DNA of 25,365 nt, from assembly GCA_039183635.1 (NCBI GenBank), contig JBCDBL010000060.1:1-25365 (forward strand), given 5' to 3'. Made by a program: the position numbers and the translations under genes. The notes under the pieces were generated by a model. It was not told the DNA's origin, made no database searches, and was given only the letters and a program-made list of their open reading frames with translations. How positions within the stretch are numbered: the stretch's first letter is position 1; each line of letters opens with the position of its first letter. This DNA is from JBCDBL01 sp039183635. GTDB taxonomy: Bacteria; Pseudomonadota; Alphaproteobacteria; Caulobacterales; Parvularculaceae. Positions 8,042 through 14,970 of the stretch are shown piece after piece.

Positions 8042-8452
8042 ATGACGGATTTCACGAACGCCATGATGATCTCCGCGTCCGGCATGCGGGCGCAGTCTGC
8101 ACGTATTCGGGTTATTGCGGAAAACCTCGCCAACGCCAACTCCACCGGCGCGACGCCGGGCGAAGACCCTTACCGCCGCCAGGTGCCTGTATTCGGCAAT
8201 TATCTCGACAAGGAACTTGGCGCGGAGCTCGTTGAGGTGAAGCGCGTCTCCCCTGATATGTCGGAATTTGGAATGCGCTTTGACCCCAATCACCCGGCGT
8301 CGAACGCTGAAGGCTACGTACAGTTGCCGAATGTAAACTCCCTTGTGGAGATGATGGACATGCGTGAGGCGCAGCGGTCGTACGAAGCGAATTTGAGCGC
8401 GCTCGATTCCACCCGCTCGATGGTCTCCCGCACGCTTGAGCTGTTGCGTTAG
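8042..8452 (+). CDS. flgC: Flagellar basal-body rod protein FlgC
   Basis: FlgC is a rod subunit that stacks with FlgB and FlgF. The 136-aa protein carries the rod motif NLANANSTG (from about residue 28). Its C-terminal signature is GYVQLPNVNSLVEMMDMREA followed by RSYEAN, typical of FlgC. Start ATG 8042 follows a TTAAGGAG site that overlaps the flgB stop region. It is ten bases downstream of flgB and in the same transcription unit. Confidence 0.97.
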   Translation: MTDFTNAMMISASGMRAQSARIRVIAENLANANSTGATPGEDPYRRQVPVFGNYLDKELGAELVEVKRVSPDMSEFGMRFDPNHPASNAEGYVQLPNVNSLVEMMDMREAQRSYEANLSALDSTRSMVSRTLELLR

Positions 8453-8462
8453 GAAATAGAGT

Positions 8463-8783
8463 ATGTCCGTAGATCCATCAAAAGCTGCTGAAGCCTATTT
8501 AAACGCCGCCAAGGCGGGCGTAGGCGCTGCTGTTGGCGGCGCCTCTGCGGAGGCGGCGGCCGGCGGTCCGAGTTTCGCCGATATGGTGGAGGACGCCATC
8601 GCTTCTTCAGTAGAGACCATCAAAACCGGCGAGGAAATGTCCGCCGCCGCCGCTAAGGGCGAAGCGGAATTGGTTGATGTCGTTACGGCGGTGGCGGCTG
8701 CTGAAGTCACTTTGGAGACAGTGGTCGCCGTCCGAGACAAAGTGATCTCCGCATATCAGCAAATCATGCGCATGCCGATTTAA
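8463..8783 (+). CDS. fliE: Flagellar hook-basal body complex protein FliE
   Basis: FliE joins the MS ring and export gate to the rod. The 106-aa protein has the usual length. After an alanine/glycine-rich N-terminal third it has the FliE-type helical C-terminus, with LVDVVTAVAAAEVTLETVVA and then VRDKVISAYQQIMRMPI. That ending (Y-x-x-I-M-x-M-x-I) is the strongest family mark. The ATG lies ten bases after flgC, with a weak AGGAAA site. It is the last flagellar gene seen here. Downstream come palindromic repeats and an insertion sequence instead of fliQ. Confidence 0.95.
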   Translation: MSVDPSKAAEAYLNAAKAGVGAAVGGASAEAAAGGPSFADMVEDAIASSVETIKTGEEMSAAAAKGEAELVDVVTAVAAAEVTLETVVAVRDKVISAYQQIMRMPI

Positions 8784-8944
8784 GCCGGCGCCGCTCGCCT
8801 GAAAATACTCGCGTCTTTGTCGGATCGATGCAGGTTAAGTGCATCTTGGCCGCCGGTTCGCAGGCCGCCCCACAGAACGGTTCAGTTGCGCTGTGATTTC
8901 CTCATCCCCGATCGCCTGAGCTCCCAGAGCTTCAAGCGATGACG

Positions 8945-8985
8945 AGAGCATGTCTCGTTTAATTAGATTCACACGGGCGTGCTCT
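8945..8985. repeat. Palindromic intergenic repeat, left of the IS
   Basis: Arms AGAGCATG (8945-8952) and CGTGCTCT (8978-8985) form an 8-bp stem with one G-T pair. A nested perfect stem ACGAGA/TCTCGT (8942-8947/8953-8958) overlaps the left arm. The right arm runs into the CTAG at the IS boundary. It resembles the GAGCATG palindromes common between genes in alphaproteobacteria. Confidence 0.6.
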
Positions 8986-9057
8986 AGGGCTTGTTGAGAT
9001 TCAGGATTCCCAAAGCGTCCAAAAGGTGATTCAAGCTTGCTTTTGAGGAGCTGAGCT

Positions 9058-9441
9058 TTGATTCGCCTTGTTTTGACGGACGCTCAATGGACGAAGATGG
9101 AGCCCCTTTGTCTGGGCAAACGAACGGACCCTGGCCGTAGTGGGACCGATAACCGGCTTTTCCTGGAGGCGGTGCTTTGGAAAGCGCGGACGAATAGTCC
9201 TTGGCGGGATTTGCCGGGTGAGTTTGGCAAGTGGAACACTGTTTTCAAACGTTTTAACGACTGGTCTGAAGCGGGTGTCTTTGAAAGGATATTTGAAGCG
9301 GTCTCAGATGATCCGGACATGGAGTACGCCATGATCGATGCGACGATTGTTCCGGTACACCGTCATGGGCACGGCGCAAAAGGGGGACTCAAACTCAGGC
9401 GATCGGCAAGTCAAAGGGCGGATGGACCACCAAAATCCTAG
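9058..9441 (+). CDS. IS5-family transposase, upstream frame (OrfA)
   Basis: This is the N-terminal half of an IS427-group DDE transposase. TTG is the likely start, with GAGGAG seven bases upstream. The protein opens LTDAQWTKMEPL and contains NRLFLEAVLWKARTNSPWRDLP, the usual helix-turn-helix-like IS5 N-terminus. The first catalytic Asp lies in MIDATIVPVHRHG. After GAKGG the frame diverges from the family and ends about 18 codons later. The family sequence continues in the -1 frame, so the functional product is probably the frameshift fusion of about 250 aa. The short OrfA product may regulate transposition, as proposed for similar elements. Confidence 0.88.
   Translation: MIRLVLTDAQWTKMEPLCLGKRTDPGRSGTDNRLFLEAVLWKARTNSPWRDLPGEFGKWNTVFKRFNDWSEAGVFERIFEAVSDDPDMEYAMIDATIVPVHRHGHGAKGGLKLRRSASQRADGPPKS
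9378..9387 (+). promoter_or_regulatory. Candidate programmed -1 frameshift site in transposase
   Basis: AAAAGGGGGA is read in the OrfA frame as GCA AAA GGG GGA. A one-base backward slip here joins OrfA to the frame encoding TQTQAIGKSKGG, which continues into OrfB. IS427-group elements commonly use such slippage. A simple one-base deletion mutation would look the same. Confidence 0.6.
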
Positions 9442-9809
9442 CGCTTACAGACGCTTTAGGAAATTTGGTTCGGTTCGAACTTTTGCCTGGCAACCGATAC
9501 GACACAATCGGCGTCGCGCCTTTGATCGAAGGTATATCGTTCGAGGCCATCCTCGCGGACAAAGCGTTCGACTCGAACTGGATTATTGAAGAGATGAATG
9601 AACGGGGAGCACAGATCGTTATCTCTCAACGGCCACAGCGAAGACAGCCCCTGCATATCGACAAGGAAATCTACAAATGGAGACACCTCGTCGAGAACTT
9701 CTTCGCCAAGCTTAAAGAGTTCAAAGCCATCGCGCTGAGATGCGAAAAAACCGACAGAAACTTCAAATCGATGATCTTCGCCTCCGCAGCCGTCATCAAC
9801 TCTCGATGA
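9387..9809 (+). CDS. IS5-family transposase, downstream frame (OrfB)
   Basis: This is the C-terminal half of the DDE transposase in the -1 frame relative to OrfA. It runs TQTQAIGKSKGGWTTKILAL, then LVRFELLPGNRYDT, the second catalytic Asp in ILADKAFDSNWI, and the catalytic Glu in WRHLVENFFAKLKEFKAIALR. The TGA stop lies inside the right inverted repeat. I give the start as the first base after the slippage site because no ribosome site precedes this frame. A TTG at 9465 exists but would omit part of the conserved domain. All three acidic residues are present across the two frames. Confidence 0.87.
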   Translation, partial: TQTQAIGKSKGGWTTKILALTDALGNLVRFELLPGNRYDTIGVAPLIEGISFEAILADKAFDSNWIIEEMNERGAQIVISQRPQRRQPLHIDKEIYKWRHLVENFFAKLKEFKAIALRCEKTDRNFKSMIFASAAVINSR

Positions 9810-9825
9810 ATCTCAACAAGCCCTA

Positions 9826-9874
9826 GAGCGCGTTACAGGTGGTGTGGATCACACGAAGGTCGTCTCACGCGCTC
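9826..9874. repeat. Palindromic intergenic repeat, right of the IS
   Basis: Arms GAGCGCGT (9826-9833) and ACGCGCTC (9867-9874) are perfectly complementary. An inner GTGT/ACAC pair lies between them. The left arm begins within the CTAG that borders the IS, so the element was inserted at the junction of this palindrome and the one at 8945-8985. Confidence 0.55.
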
Positions 9875-9887
9875 AAAACAAAGACTC

Positions 9888-9990
9888 TAAAGCGTCTCTT
9901 CTTCAATCAGAATCAGGCAGACGCTTTAAGTTTTTGTCTTTTCGCATTTCCGGACGGCCGACCGTACACACTTGGCCTGGAAATGCTTTA
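9888..9990. repeat. Composite two-palindrome repeat (RIME-like)
   Basis: This stretch joins two palindromes. The first has 10-bp arms TAAAGCGTCT/AGACGCTTTA (9888-9897/9919-9928). A T-rich spacer (AAGTTTTTGTCTTTTCG) follows. The second is a 43-bp hairpin unit (9944-9986) with arms GCATTTCC/GGAAATGC. This two-palindrome layout of about 100 bp resembles the rhizobial intergenic mosaic elements as I remember them. The second palindrome is homologous, in reverse orientation, to the pair at 17132-17230. Confidence 0.6.
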
Positions 9991-10028
9991 GAGCCGATGG
10001 CAGATGCGCAAAGCATGCAGTCGGCTCT
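9990..10028. repeat. Inverted repeat downstream of the cold-shock gene
   Basis: Arms AGAGCCGA (9990-9997) and TCGGCTCT (10021-10028) are perfectly complementary across a 23-base loop. It lies immediately past the cspA stop on the minus strand. It lacks a T run, so it is not a standard intrinsic terminator but could protect the 3' end. Confidence 0.45.
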
Positions 10029-10032
10029 TGTC

Positions 10033-10236
10033 TTAGGCTAATTTCAGCTGACCTGCGGAGGTTTTGCCGCGTTGCTCTTGCAATTCAAAGGTCACTTTCT
10101 GCCCTTCATCAAGGCCGTTTATTCCAGCGACCTCAAGCGCCGACACATGGACGAACACATCCTTGCCGCCATCGTCAGGTGCGATAAAGCCGTATCCTTT
10201 TTGCGGATTATACCATTTAACAGTTCCACTCGCCAT
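10033..10236 (-). CDS. Cold-shock protein, CspA family
   Basis: This 67-aa single cold-shock domain binds single-stranded RNA and DNA and acts as an RNA chaperone. RNP1 is seen as KGYGFIAP and RNP2 as VFVHVSAL, with the typical start MASGTVKWYNPQKGYGF. The frame is open upstream, but the ATG at 10234-10236 is the natural start: AAGGGA lies nine bases upstream and the domain begins there. A long upstream region (444 bp) separates it from the divergent DEAD-box helicase gene. Cold-shock proteins and RhlE-type helicases both remodel RNA, which makes the shared control region plausible, though that is inference. It is not necessarily cold-induced, since many family members are constitutive. Confidence 0.96.
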   Translation of the reverse strand: MASGTVKWYNPQKGYGFIAPDDGGKDVFVHVSALEVAGINGLDEGQKVTFELQEQRGKTSAGQLKLA

Positions 10237-10478
10237 TTTGTCATTCCCTTCATATAGGCGTGAGGGCCCGGACACATTCCGGACACAGAAAAGGCCGCCG
10301 ATGTTTGGAGGAGAATAAGAAGCTTGCTTCACAGGCCCAATAGCCGGCCTTCAATCATGGGGCAGCATCAAAATGGGCTGAATAGTCTAAAATTACAACC
10401 TTGCTGTGTTTGTTAAACGCATGGTTGTGAGGTGGAACAGCAACTTTTGTGCAGCACAAACCGGCTTTTTGCCTCACG

Positions 10479-10493
10479 TTAACTTGCTATTAA
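10479..10493 (-). promoter_or_regulatory. CtrA-type box between cspA and the helicase gene
   Basis: TTAATAGCAAGTTAA on the minus strand, followed by C, matches TTAA-N7-TTAAC. It is 187 bp before the helicase start and 242 bp before the cspA start, so the target gene is unclear. It is one of only three such sites I found in the window. Confidence 0.5.
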
Positions 10494-10604
10494 GCCCAAG
10501 CTGGGCGATATGCGGGCCAAAGGCCGCGTGTAGCGGGAGCCGCCCCTCTGGCGATTTATCACTCCCACCGGCCGTTCACCCAGACAATCGGGCGCCCAGA
10601 CACG

Positions 10605-10627
10605 CGGGTTCTCTTTTTTAGAACCCG
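10605..10627 (+). other. Hairpin in the helicase leader
   Basis: CGGGTTCT/AGAACCCG form an 8-bp stem around a 7-base loop CTTTTTT, about 54 bases before the GTG start. The T run is inside the loop, so this is not a standard terminator. It may be a structured leader or a transcript-end signal for something upstream. Confidence 0.35.
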
Positions 10628-10680
10628 GACGCTGTTCACGCGCTGTTCCAGGCGCTGCGCCACGTCCAGAAAGACATATT

Positions 10681-11940
10681 GTGACGACTTTTACCGATCT
10701 TGGCCTCGCCAAGCCGCTTTTGTCCGCGCGGGCTGAAGAAGGCCATAAAACGCCGACGCTCATCCAGGCGGAGGCGATTCCCGCTCTTCTTGGCGGGCGC
10801 GACCTGTTGGGCATCGCGCAAACAGGCTCCGGCAAAACGGCGGCCTTTACTTTACCGCTCCTGCACAAGCTTTTGGAAACGCCGGAAAAGGCGAAGCCGT
10901 TTCGCCCGCGCGCCCTGATTTTAACGCCCACGCGCGAGCTTGCCGGCCAGGTGCGGGATCGCGTTGCGGCCTATGGCGCGCAGACGCCGTTGCGCACTGG
11001 CCTTGTGATTGGCGGCGCTTCCATCAACAAGCAAAAAAACGTTCTCCGCCGCGGCGTCGATATTCTGATCGCCACGCCCGGTCGGCTTGAAGACCTTCTG
11101 AAACAAGACGCTGTCTCGTTCAAAGCCGTTCGGTACCTGGTTCTTGATGAAGTCGATCAGATGCTCGACATGGGGTTCATCCATGCGATCCGCGCCATCA
11201 CCGCCAAGTTGCCCGAAGAGCGGCAAAGCCTCTTTTTCTCGGCGACCATGCCGCGGGAGATCGCACGCCTTGCACATGCGTTGCTGAGCGAGCCTGTCCG
11301 GGTTGAGCTGAAGACTGAAGCGCGCCCGAACATCAATCAGCGTGTGATGTTTCTGGAAAAAGCGGAGAAAATTCCAGCCCTTATTAAAATCGCCGGCAAC
11401 GCCGATGTTATCAGCGGCATTGTCTTTTCACGCACCAAACATGGCGCCGATAAAATCGTGAAGAAGTTGAACGCCGCCGGCGTTTCCGCCCAGGCGATCC
11501 ACGGCAATCGCAGCCAGGGACAGAGGGAGCGCGCCCTGAAGGCCTTTAAATCCGGCGAGGCGCGCATTCTCGTTGCGACCGACATCGCGGCGCGGGGGAT
11601 TGATATTCAAGGCGTCTCCCACGTTATCAATTTCGATCTGCCGAATGTGCCGGAAACCTATGTGCACCGGATTGGCCGGACGGCCCGCGCCGGGGCGGCG
11701 GGGGTTGCAATATCGTTTTGCAGCCCTGAAGAACAAGCCGATCTGCGGGCGATCGAGCGGTTGATCGGCAAGCGTTTTGGCGGACCGGCCGCCAAAACCG
11801 AGCGCGCCAATCAACCGCGAAAACAACCACGTAAACGGCGTTCTGCGAACAAAAGAACCGCGCCAAAAGCAAACCCCGCCGTCAGCCGCGAAGCTGACAA
11901 GGTTATTGGAAATCTGTCGTTTATGCGCCCTACGGACTAA
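10681..11940 (+). CDS. DEAD-box ATP-dependent RNA helicase, RhlE-like
   Basis: This 419-aa RNA helicase unwinds short duplexes using ATP. The motifs appear in order: Q motif (TPTLIQAEAIP, about 24-34), Walker A AQTGSGKT (46-53), PTRELA (83-88), TPGR (132-135), motif II DEVD (156-159), SAT (187-189), then ATDIAARGIDIQG and HRIGRTARAG in the second RecA domain. Motif II reads DEVD instead of DEAD because of a GTC codon. A basic tail (about 370-405, rich in K/R/P) probably adds RNA affinity. It starts with GTG, which gives the usual N-terminus MTTFTDLGLAKPLL, but the ribosome site is weak (AGAAAG). It diverges from the cold-shock gene. Confidence 0.95.
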   Translation: MTTFTDLGLAKPLLSARAEEGHKTPTLIQAEAIPALLGGRDLLGIAQTGSGKTAAFTLPLLHKLLETPEKAKPFRPRALILTPTRELAGQVRDRVAAYGAQTPLRTGLVIGGASINKQKNVLRRGVDILIATPGRLEDLLKQDAVSFKAVRYLVLDEVDQMLDMGFIHAIRAITAKLPEERQSLFFSATMPREIARLAHALLSEPVRVELKTEARPNINQRVMFLEKAEKIPALIKIAGNADVISGIVFSRTKHGADKIVKKLNAAGVSAQAIHGNRSQGQRERALKAFKSGEARILVATDIAARGIDIQGVSHVINFDLPNVPETYVHRIGRTARAGAAGVAISFCSPEEQADLRAIERLIGKRFGGPAAKTERANQPRKQPRKRRSANKRTAPKANPAVSREADKVIGNLSFMRPTD

Positions 11941-12114
11941 GCGGGCATTATATTGCTGACGCAAAATGTTTAGATCGACGTCATCCTCCGGTGTTCATAT
12001 GGCATTATGCGCATTGCGCTTCGCAAGGGCGAGGTTCGGCGCGCCATCATGAAGCGGCGCCTTGAAGCCGTTTTAAAAAGGTTGCGTAGCGCTTTGAAAA
12101 GCCGCGTAACCTTC

Positions 12115-12143
12115 TTGCACGCCCCAGGCGCAGCCGCTATACA
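12115..12143 (+). promoter_or_regulatory. Sigma-70-type promoter for tRNA-Met
   Basis: TTGCAC (12115-12120) and TATACA (12138-12143) are separated by 17 bp and end 41 bp before the tRNA. The pair resembles the yajC promoter (TTGCAT-N16-TATAGT) in this same window. Confidence 0.5.
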
Positions 12144-12184
12144 CCCTCCTCTTTGGCGCGGGACGTCGCCCCCGCAGGGCCTAT

Positions 12185-12261
12185 GGTGCGGTAGCTCAGC
12201 TGGTTAGAGCGCAGGACTCATAATCCTGAGGTCGGGAGTTCAAGTCTCCCCCGCACTACCA
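12185..12261 (+). tRNA. tRNA-Met (anticodon CAT), probably elongator
   Basis: A 77-base cloverleaf with an encoded CCA end. The acceptor stem GGTGCGG pairs with CCGCACT (one G-T pair, discriminator A). The D-arm is TAGCTCAGCTGGTTAGAGC. The anticodon stem is CAGGA/TCCTG with loop CTCATAA, so the anticodon is CAT. The T-arm is GGGAGTTCAAGTCTCCC. The paired first base argues against initiator tRNA, which has an unpaired position 1-72. A lysidine-modified tRNA-Ile with the same CAT anticodon is the main alternative; the CTCATAA loop favours Met. Confidence 0.93.
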
Positions 12262-12615
12262 TCGGTCCAGGGCGTTTCGCCGATATTGATTTGCGAAACT
12301 TCTTGATTTCACCTGTGTATTGCGACATACAGCGCCTTCGATGTTTTAGGCGGTGAGGCCAAGGGGGCCAAGCGGCCACGGTTGGAGCAGCGATATGGCG
12401 CACGCAGCGCACATCTTGGAAAGACCGGCGCCGGCGGCGCGGGGCTTCATCGCGCGCGCCGACATCCGACGTCGCGGCCGCCGTACATAGGCCGGGCGCA
12501 GGGTTTTCTTTTAATCTTATTGAGTTTTTAAGCGTCCGGCCGGTTTCGAGCCGGTATTTACGCTTGCGTGAACCCGGTTGAAACCGTAAAGGCGCGGGGT
12601 CCGAGGGAGAGACAT
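12262..12615. other. Non-coding gap, tRNA-Met to argF'
   Basis: The 354 bp are GC-rich with no supportable gene. Open frames here either run through the antisense of the tRNA or lack a start signal. A T-rich patch at 12504-12528 precedes the arginine operon and could hold its promoter, but I see no clear -35/-10 pair. No arginine operator could be recognised. Confidence 0.5.
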
Positions 12616-13611
12616 GTGAAACACTTTTTGACCACCGAAGATTGGAGTCGGGAGGAGCTGCAAGGCCTTTTGGAGGAGGCCAAGCGCCTGAAGGCCGCAC
12701 CCATCGGCGATGCTTTGAAAAACAAAAGCGTGGCGCTCATCTTTTTCAACCCATCCCTGCGCACCCGCACCTCGTTCCAGGTGGGGGCGAGCCAGCTCGG
12801 CGGCCAAGCCGTTGTGCTCGACGCCGCCGGCGCCGTGTGGCCATTGGAGTTCGCCGAGGGCGCGGTCATGGACGGCGATGCGGAGGAGCACATTAAGGAA
12901 GCCGCGCGGGTTCTGTCCCGCTATTGCGACATCATCGCCGTACGCGCGTTTCCGAAATTCAAAGACTGGGCCGTTGACCGGACGGACCCGGTGCTGACCG
13001 CCTTCGCGGACCACGCGACCGTGCCGGTCGTCAATATGGAGACCATCACCCATCCGTGTCAGGAACTCGCCCACATTCTGGCGCTGCAGGAACGGCTCGG
13101 GTCCCTCGACGGGAAAAAGTACGTGCTCACTTGGACGTATCACCCTAAGCCCTTGAACACGGCAGTGGCGAATTCGGCGCTGATCATCGCCGCGAAGTTC
13201 GGCATGGATGTGACGTTGCTCTGCCCCACGGAGGAATACCGCCTGGACGAGCGCTATATGTCCGCCGCTGAGGCGAGCGTGAAGGCCAACGGGCGCAGCC
13301 TGACGGTCTCCCACGATATTGATGCGGCCTATGACGGAGCCGACGTCGTCTACGCCAAAAGCTGGGGGGCGTTGCCTTATTTCGGGCGGTGGGAAGACGA
13401 AAAGCCCATTCGCGACGCCCACAAACATTTCATTGTCGACGAGGCGAAAATGGCGCGCACCAATAATGGATTGGTGAGCCATTGCCTGCCCATGCGGCGC
13501 AACGTGAAAATGACCGACGCCGTGTTCGACAGCGCCAATTGCATCGCCATTGAGGAGGCGGAGAACCGCCTCCACGTGCAAAAGGCGATCATGAGCGCCC
13601 TCGTAAAATAA
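12616..13611 (+). CDS. argF': N-acetyl-L-ornithine carbamoyltransferase (AOTCase)
   Basis: This enzyme converts N-acetylornithine and carbamoyl phosphate to N-acetylcitrulline. The 331-aa protein matches the Xanthomonas AOTCase pattern across its length. It has SLRTRT (47-52) and HPCQ (146-149) for carbamoyl phosphate, HCLP (289-292), and Trp75. Glu90 in DGDAEEH corresponds to the Xanthomonas Glu92 that separates acetyl- from succinyl-ornithine enzymes. Lys298 in RRNVK corresponds to the carboxylated Lys302. I start at the GTG at 12616 because GAGGGAGAG lies just upstream and this gives the family N-terminus MKHFLTTEDWS; a GTG at 12568 would add an unmatched leader. It is first in argF'-argBA-argC, 12 bp before the next gene. 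Confidence 0.95.
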   Translation: MKHFLTTEDWSREELQGLLEEAKRLKAAPIGDALKNKSVALIFFNPSLRTRTSFQVGASQLGGQAVVLDAAGAVWPLEFAEGAVMDGDAEEHIKEAARVLSRYCDIIAVRAFPKFKDWAVDRTDPVLTAFADHATVPVVNMETITHPCQELAHILALQERLGSLDGKKYVLTWTYHPKPLNTAVANSALIIAAKFGMDVTLLCPTEEYRLDERYMSAAEASVKANGRSLTVSHDIDAAYDGADVVYAKSWGALPYFGRWEDEKPIRDAHKHFIVDEAKMARTNNGLVSHCLPMRRNVKMTDAVFDSANCIAIEEAENRLHVQKAIMSALVK

Positions 13612-13623
13612 GGACCGCGGCCC

Positions 13624-14970
13624 ATGACAAAGAACGGCAACGACACGCGGCGCCAGACCCGGCAGGTGATCGTCCAGTTGCTCAGCAATATGAGCGACGG
13701 CAAGGAGATCCGCGGCTATCTCCAGCGCTTTTCCGAAGTGGACAAGGCGCGGTTCGCGGTGGTGAAAATCGGCGGCGCAATCCTGCGCGACGATCTCGAC
13801 ACGGCGGCGGCGGCCTTGGCGTTTCTGCAGACCGTGGGGCTTACCCCCATTGTGGTGCACGGCGCCGGCCCGCAATTGGACGAGGTGTTGGCCGCGCGCG
13901 GGGTGAAAACCGTAAAGCATGAGGGCCTGCGCGTCACGACGCCGGAGGTGCTGGAGATCGCCAGGGACGTGTTCCTGGAGCAGAACCTCCGCCTCGCCGA
14001 CGCCATCAGAGCCCGTGGCGTTGCGGCGGCGTCGTTGCCGAGCGGCGTGTTCGAGGCGGAGCTTGTGGACAAAGAAAAGCTCGGCCTTGTGGGCGATGCG
14101 GTCGGCGTACGGTACGATTTGGTGTCCTCTGTCATTCAATCGGGCGCGGTGCCGGTCTTGACCTGCCTTGGCGAGACGAAGTCCGGGCAAATCGTCAACA
14201 TCAACGGCGATGCGGTGACCCGGGCTATGGTCCATGCGGCCAAGCCCTTCAAGATTATTTTCCTTACCGGCACCGGAGGTCTTCTCGATGCGGAGGACAA
14301 GGTGATTGACTCCATCAACATGGCGGAGGATTTCGACAGGTTGATGGCGGAACCCTGGGTTCACTCCGGCATGCGGGTGAAGCTCCAGGAAATCGACCGC
14401 TTGCTGAAAGACTTGCCGGCGACATCGTCCGTGTCGATCACCAGCCCGTCGAAACTGGTGCAGGAGCTGTTCACCCATGGCGGCGCCGGCACGCTCTTGC
14501 GCCGGGGGGAGCGGATTTTGACCTATGACGGCAAGGACAAGCTTGACCGCGAACGCCTGACGATGCTGATCGAGTCCGCCTTCGGCAAGCCTTTGCAAGA
14601 TGGGTATTGGGACGGCCTGTCTCTCAAAAAAGCCTATGTCTCCGAGGGGCATCGGGCCTGCGCCTTTATCACGGAGGTGGGCGGCGTTGCGTACCTCAAC
14701 AAATACGCCGTCTTGGAAGACGCGCGCGGGGAGGGGATCGGCAAGGCGGTCTGGCGGGCCATGCGCGCCGACCATCCGCAACTGCTCTGGCGGTCCCGGG
14801 CGGACAATCCCGTCAACGGATTTTATTTGCAGAACGCCGACGGCCATGCGCGGCGCGGCGATTGGACCGTGTTCTGGTCGGGGCTTGAGGATTTGACCGC
14901 GATTGCGCCCCTGGTGGAAGAAGCCGCCGCGCCGCCTGCGGACTTCATTGAGAACGGAGACGAGAGTTGA
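13624..14970 (+). CDS. Bifunctional N-acetylglutamate kinase/synthase (NAGK-NAGS)
   Basis: This 448-aa fused enzyme catalyses the first two steps of arginine synthesis: acetylation of glutamate and phosphorylation of N-acetylglutamate. The N-terminal amino-acid-kinase domain shows VKIGGAIL (47-54), VVHGAGPQLDE (77-87), NINGDAVTRAM and FLTGTGGLLD. The C-terminal part, from about residue 300, is a GNAT acyltransferase with YLNKYAVLEDARGEGIGKAV and FYLQNADG. This order and length match the vertebrate-like NAGS/K described from Maricaulis maris and Xanthomonas, not the separate argA/argB of most bacteria. Such enzymes are inhibited by arginine in characterised members. ATG 13624 follows AAGGA; the gene's TGA overlaps the argC start. 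Confidence 0.94.
   Translation: MTKNGNDTRRQTRQVIVQLLSNMSDGKEIRGYLQRFSEVDKARFAVVKIGGAILRDDLDTAAAALAFLQTVGLTPIVVHGAGPQLDEVLAARGVKTVKHEGLRVTTPEVLEIARDVFLEQNLRLADAIRARGVAAASLPSGVFEAELVDKEKLGLVGDAVGVRYDLVSSVIQSGAVPVLTCLGETKSGQIVNINGDAVTRAMVHAAKPFKIIFLTGTGGLLDAEDKVIDSINMAEDFDRLMAEPWVHSGMRVKLQEIDRLLKDLPATSSVSITSPSKLVQELFTHGGAGTLLRRGERILTYDGKDKLDRERLTMLIESAFGKPLQDGYWDGLSLKKAYVSEGHRACAFITEVGGVAYLNKYAVLEDARGEGIGKAVWRAMRADHPQLLWRSRADNPVNGFYLQNADGHARRGDWTVFWSGLEDLTAIAPLVEEAAAPPADFIENGDES

Larger units (their letters stand above)
8987..9823 (+). mobile_element. IS5-family insertion sequence, IS427-type (837 bp)
   Basis: Both ends carry a perfect 17-bp terminal inverted repeat, GGGCTTGTTGAGATTCA (8987-9003) and its complement (9807-9823). 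The flanks are TA/TA, or CTAG/CTAG if the element is trimmed by one base on each side. Either is a target duplication compatible with this group. One transposase is encoded in two overlapping frames. Both ends and the reading frames are intact, so the copy may be active. Removing the element restores the palindrome GCTCTAGAGC as the target. Confidence 0.93.
10237..10680. other. Divergent intergenic region, cspA / DEAD-box helicase
   Basis: The 444 bp hold no convincing gene. They contain a CtrA-type box (10479-10493), a small palindrome TTGTGC-A-GCACAA (10447-10459), and an 8-bp hairpin with a T-rich loop just before the helicase start. I could not settle a -35/-10 pair for either gene. Confidence 0.5.

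Noticed and set aside
12007..12207. 66-codon plus-strand frame before and into the tRNA-Met
   Set aside because: It overlaps the tRNA and its promoter, is basic and low in information, and lacks a convincing ribosome site.
12218..12700. Minus-strand frame ending in VVRGRLELPTSGL across the tRNA
   Set aside because: This is a familiar false product from reading tRNA antisense; no start signal or domain.
12517..14847. A 776-codon open frame on the minus strand opposite the arginine genes
   Set aside because: It is an antisense frame kept open by GC-rich third positions. It has low-complexity histidine/arginine-rich content and lies opposite two clearly identified enzymes.
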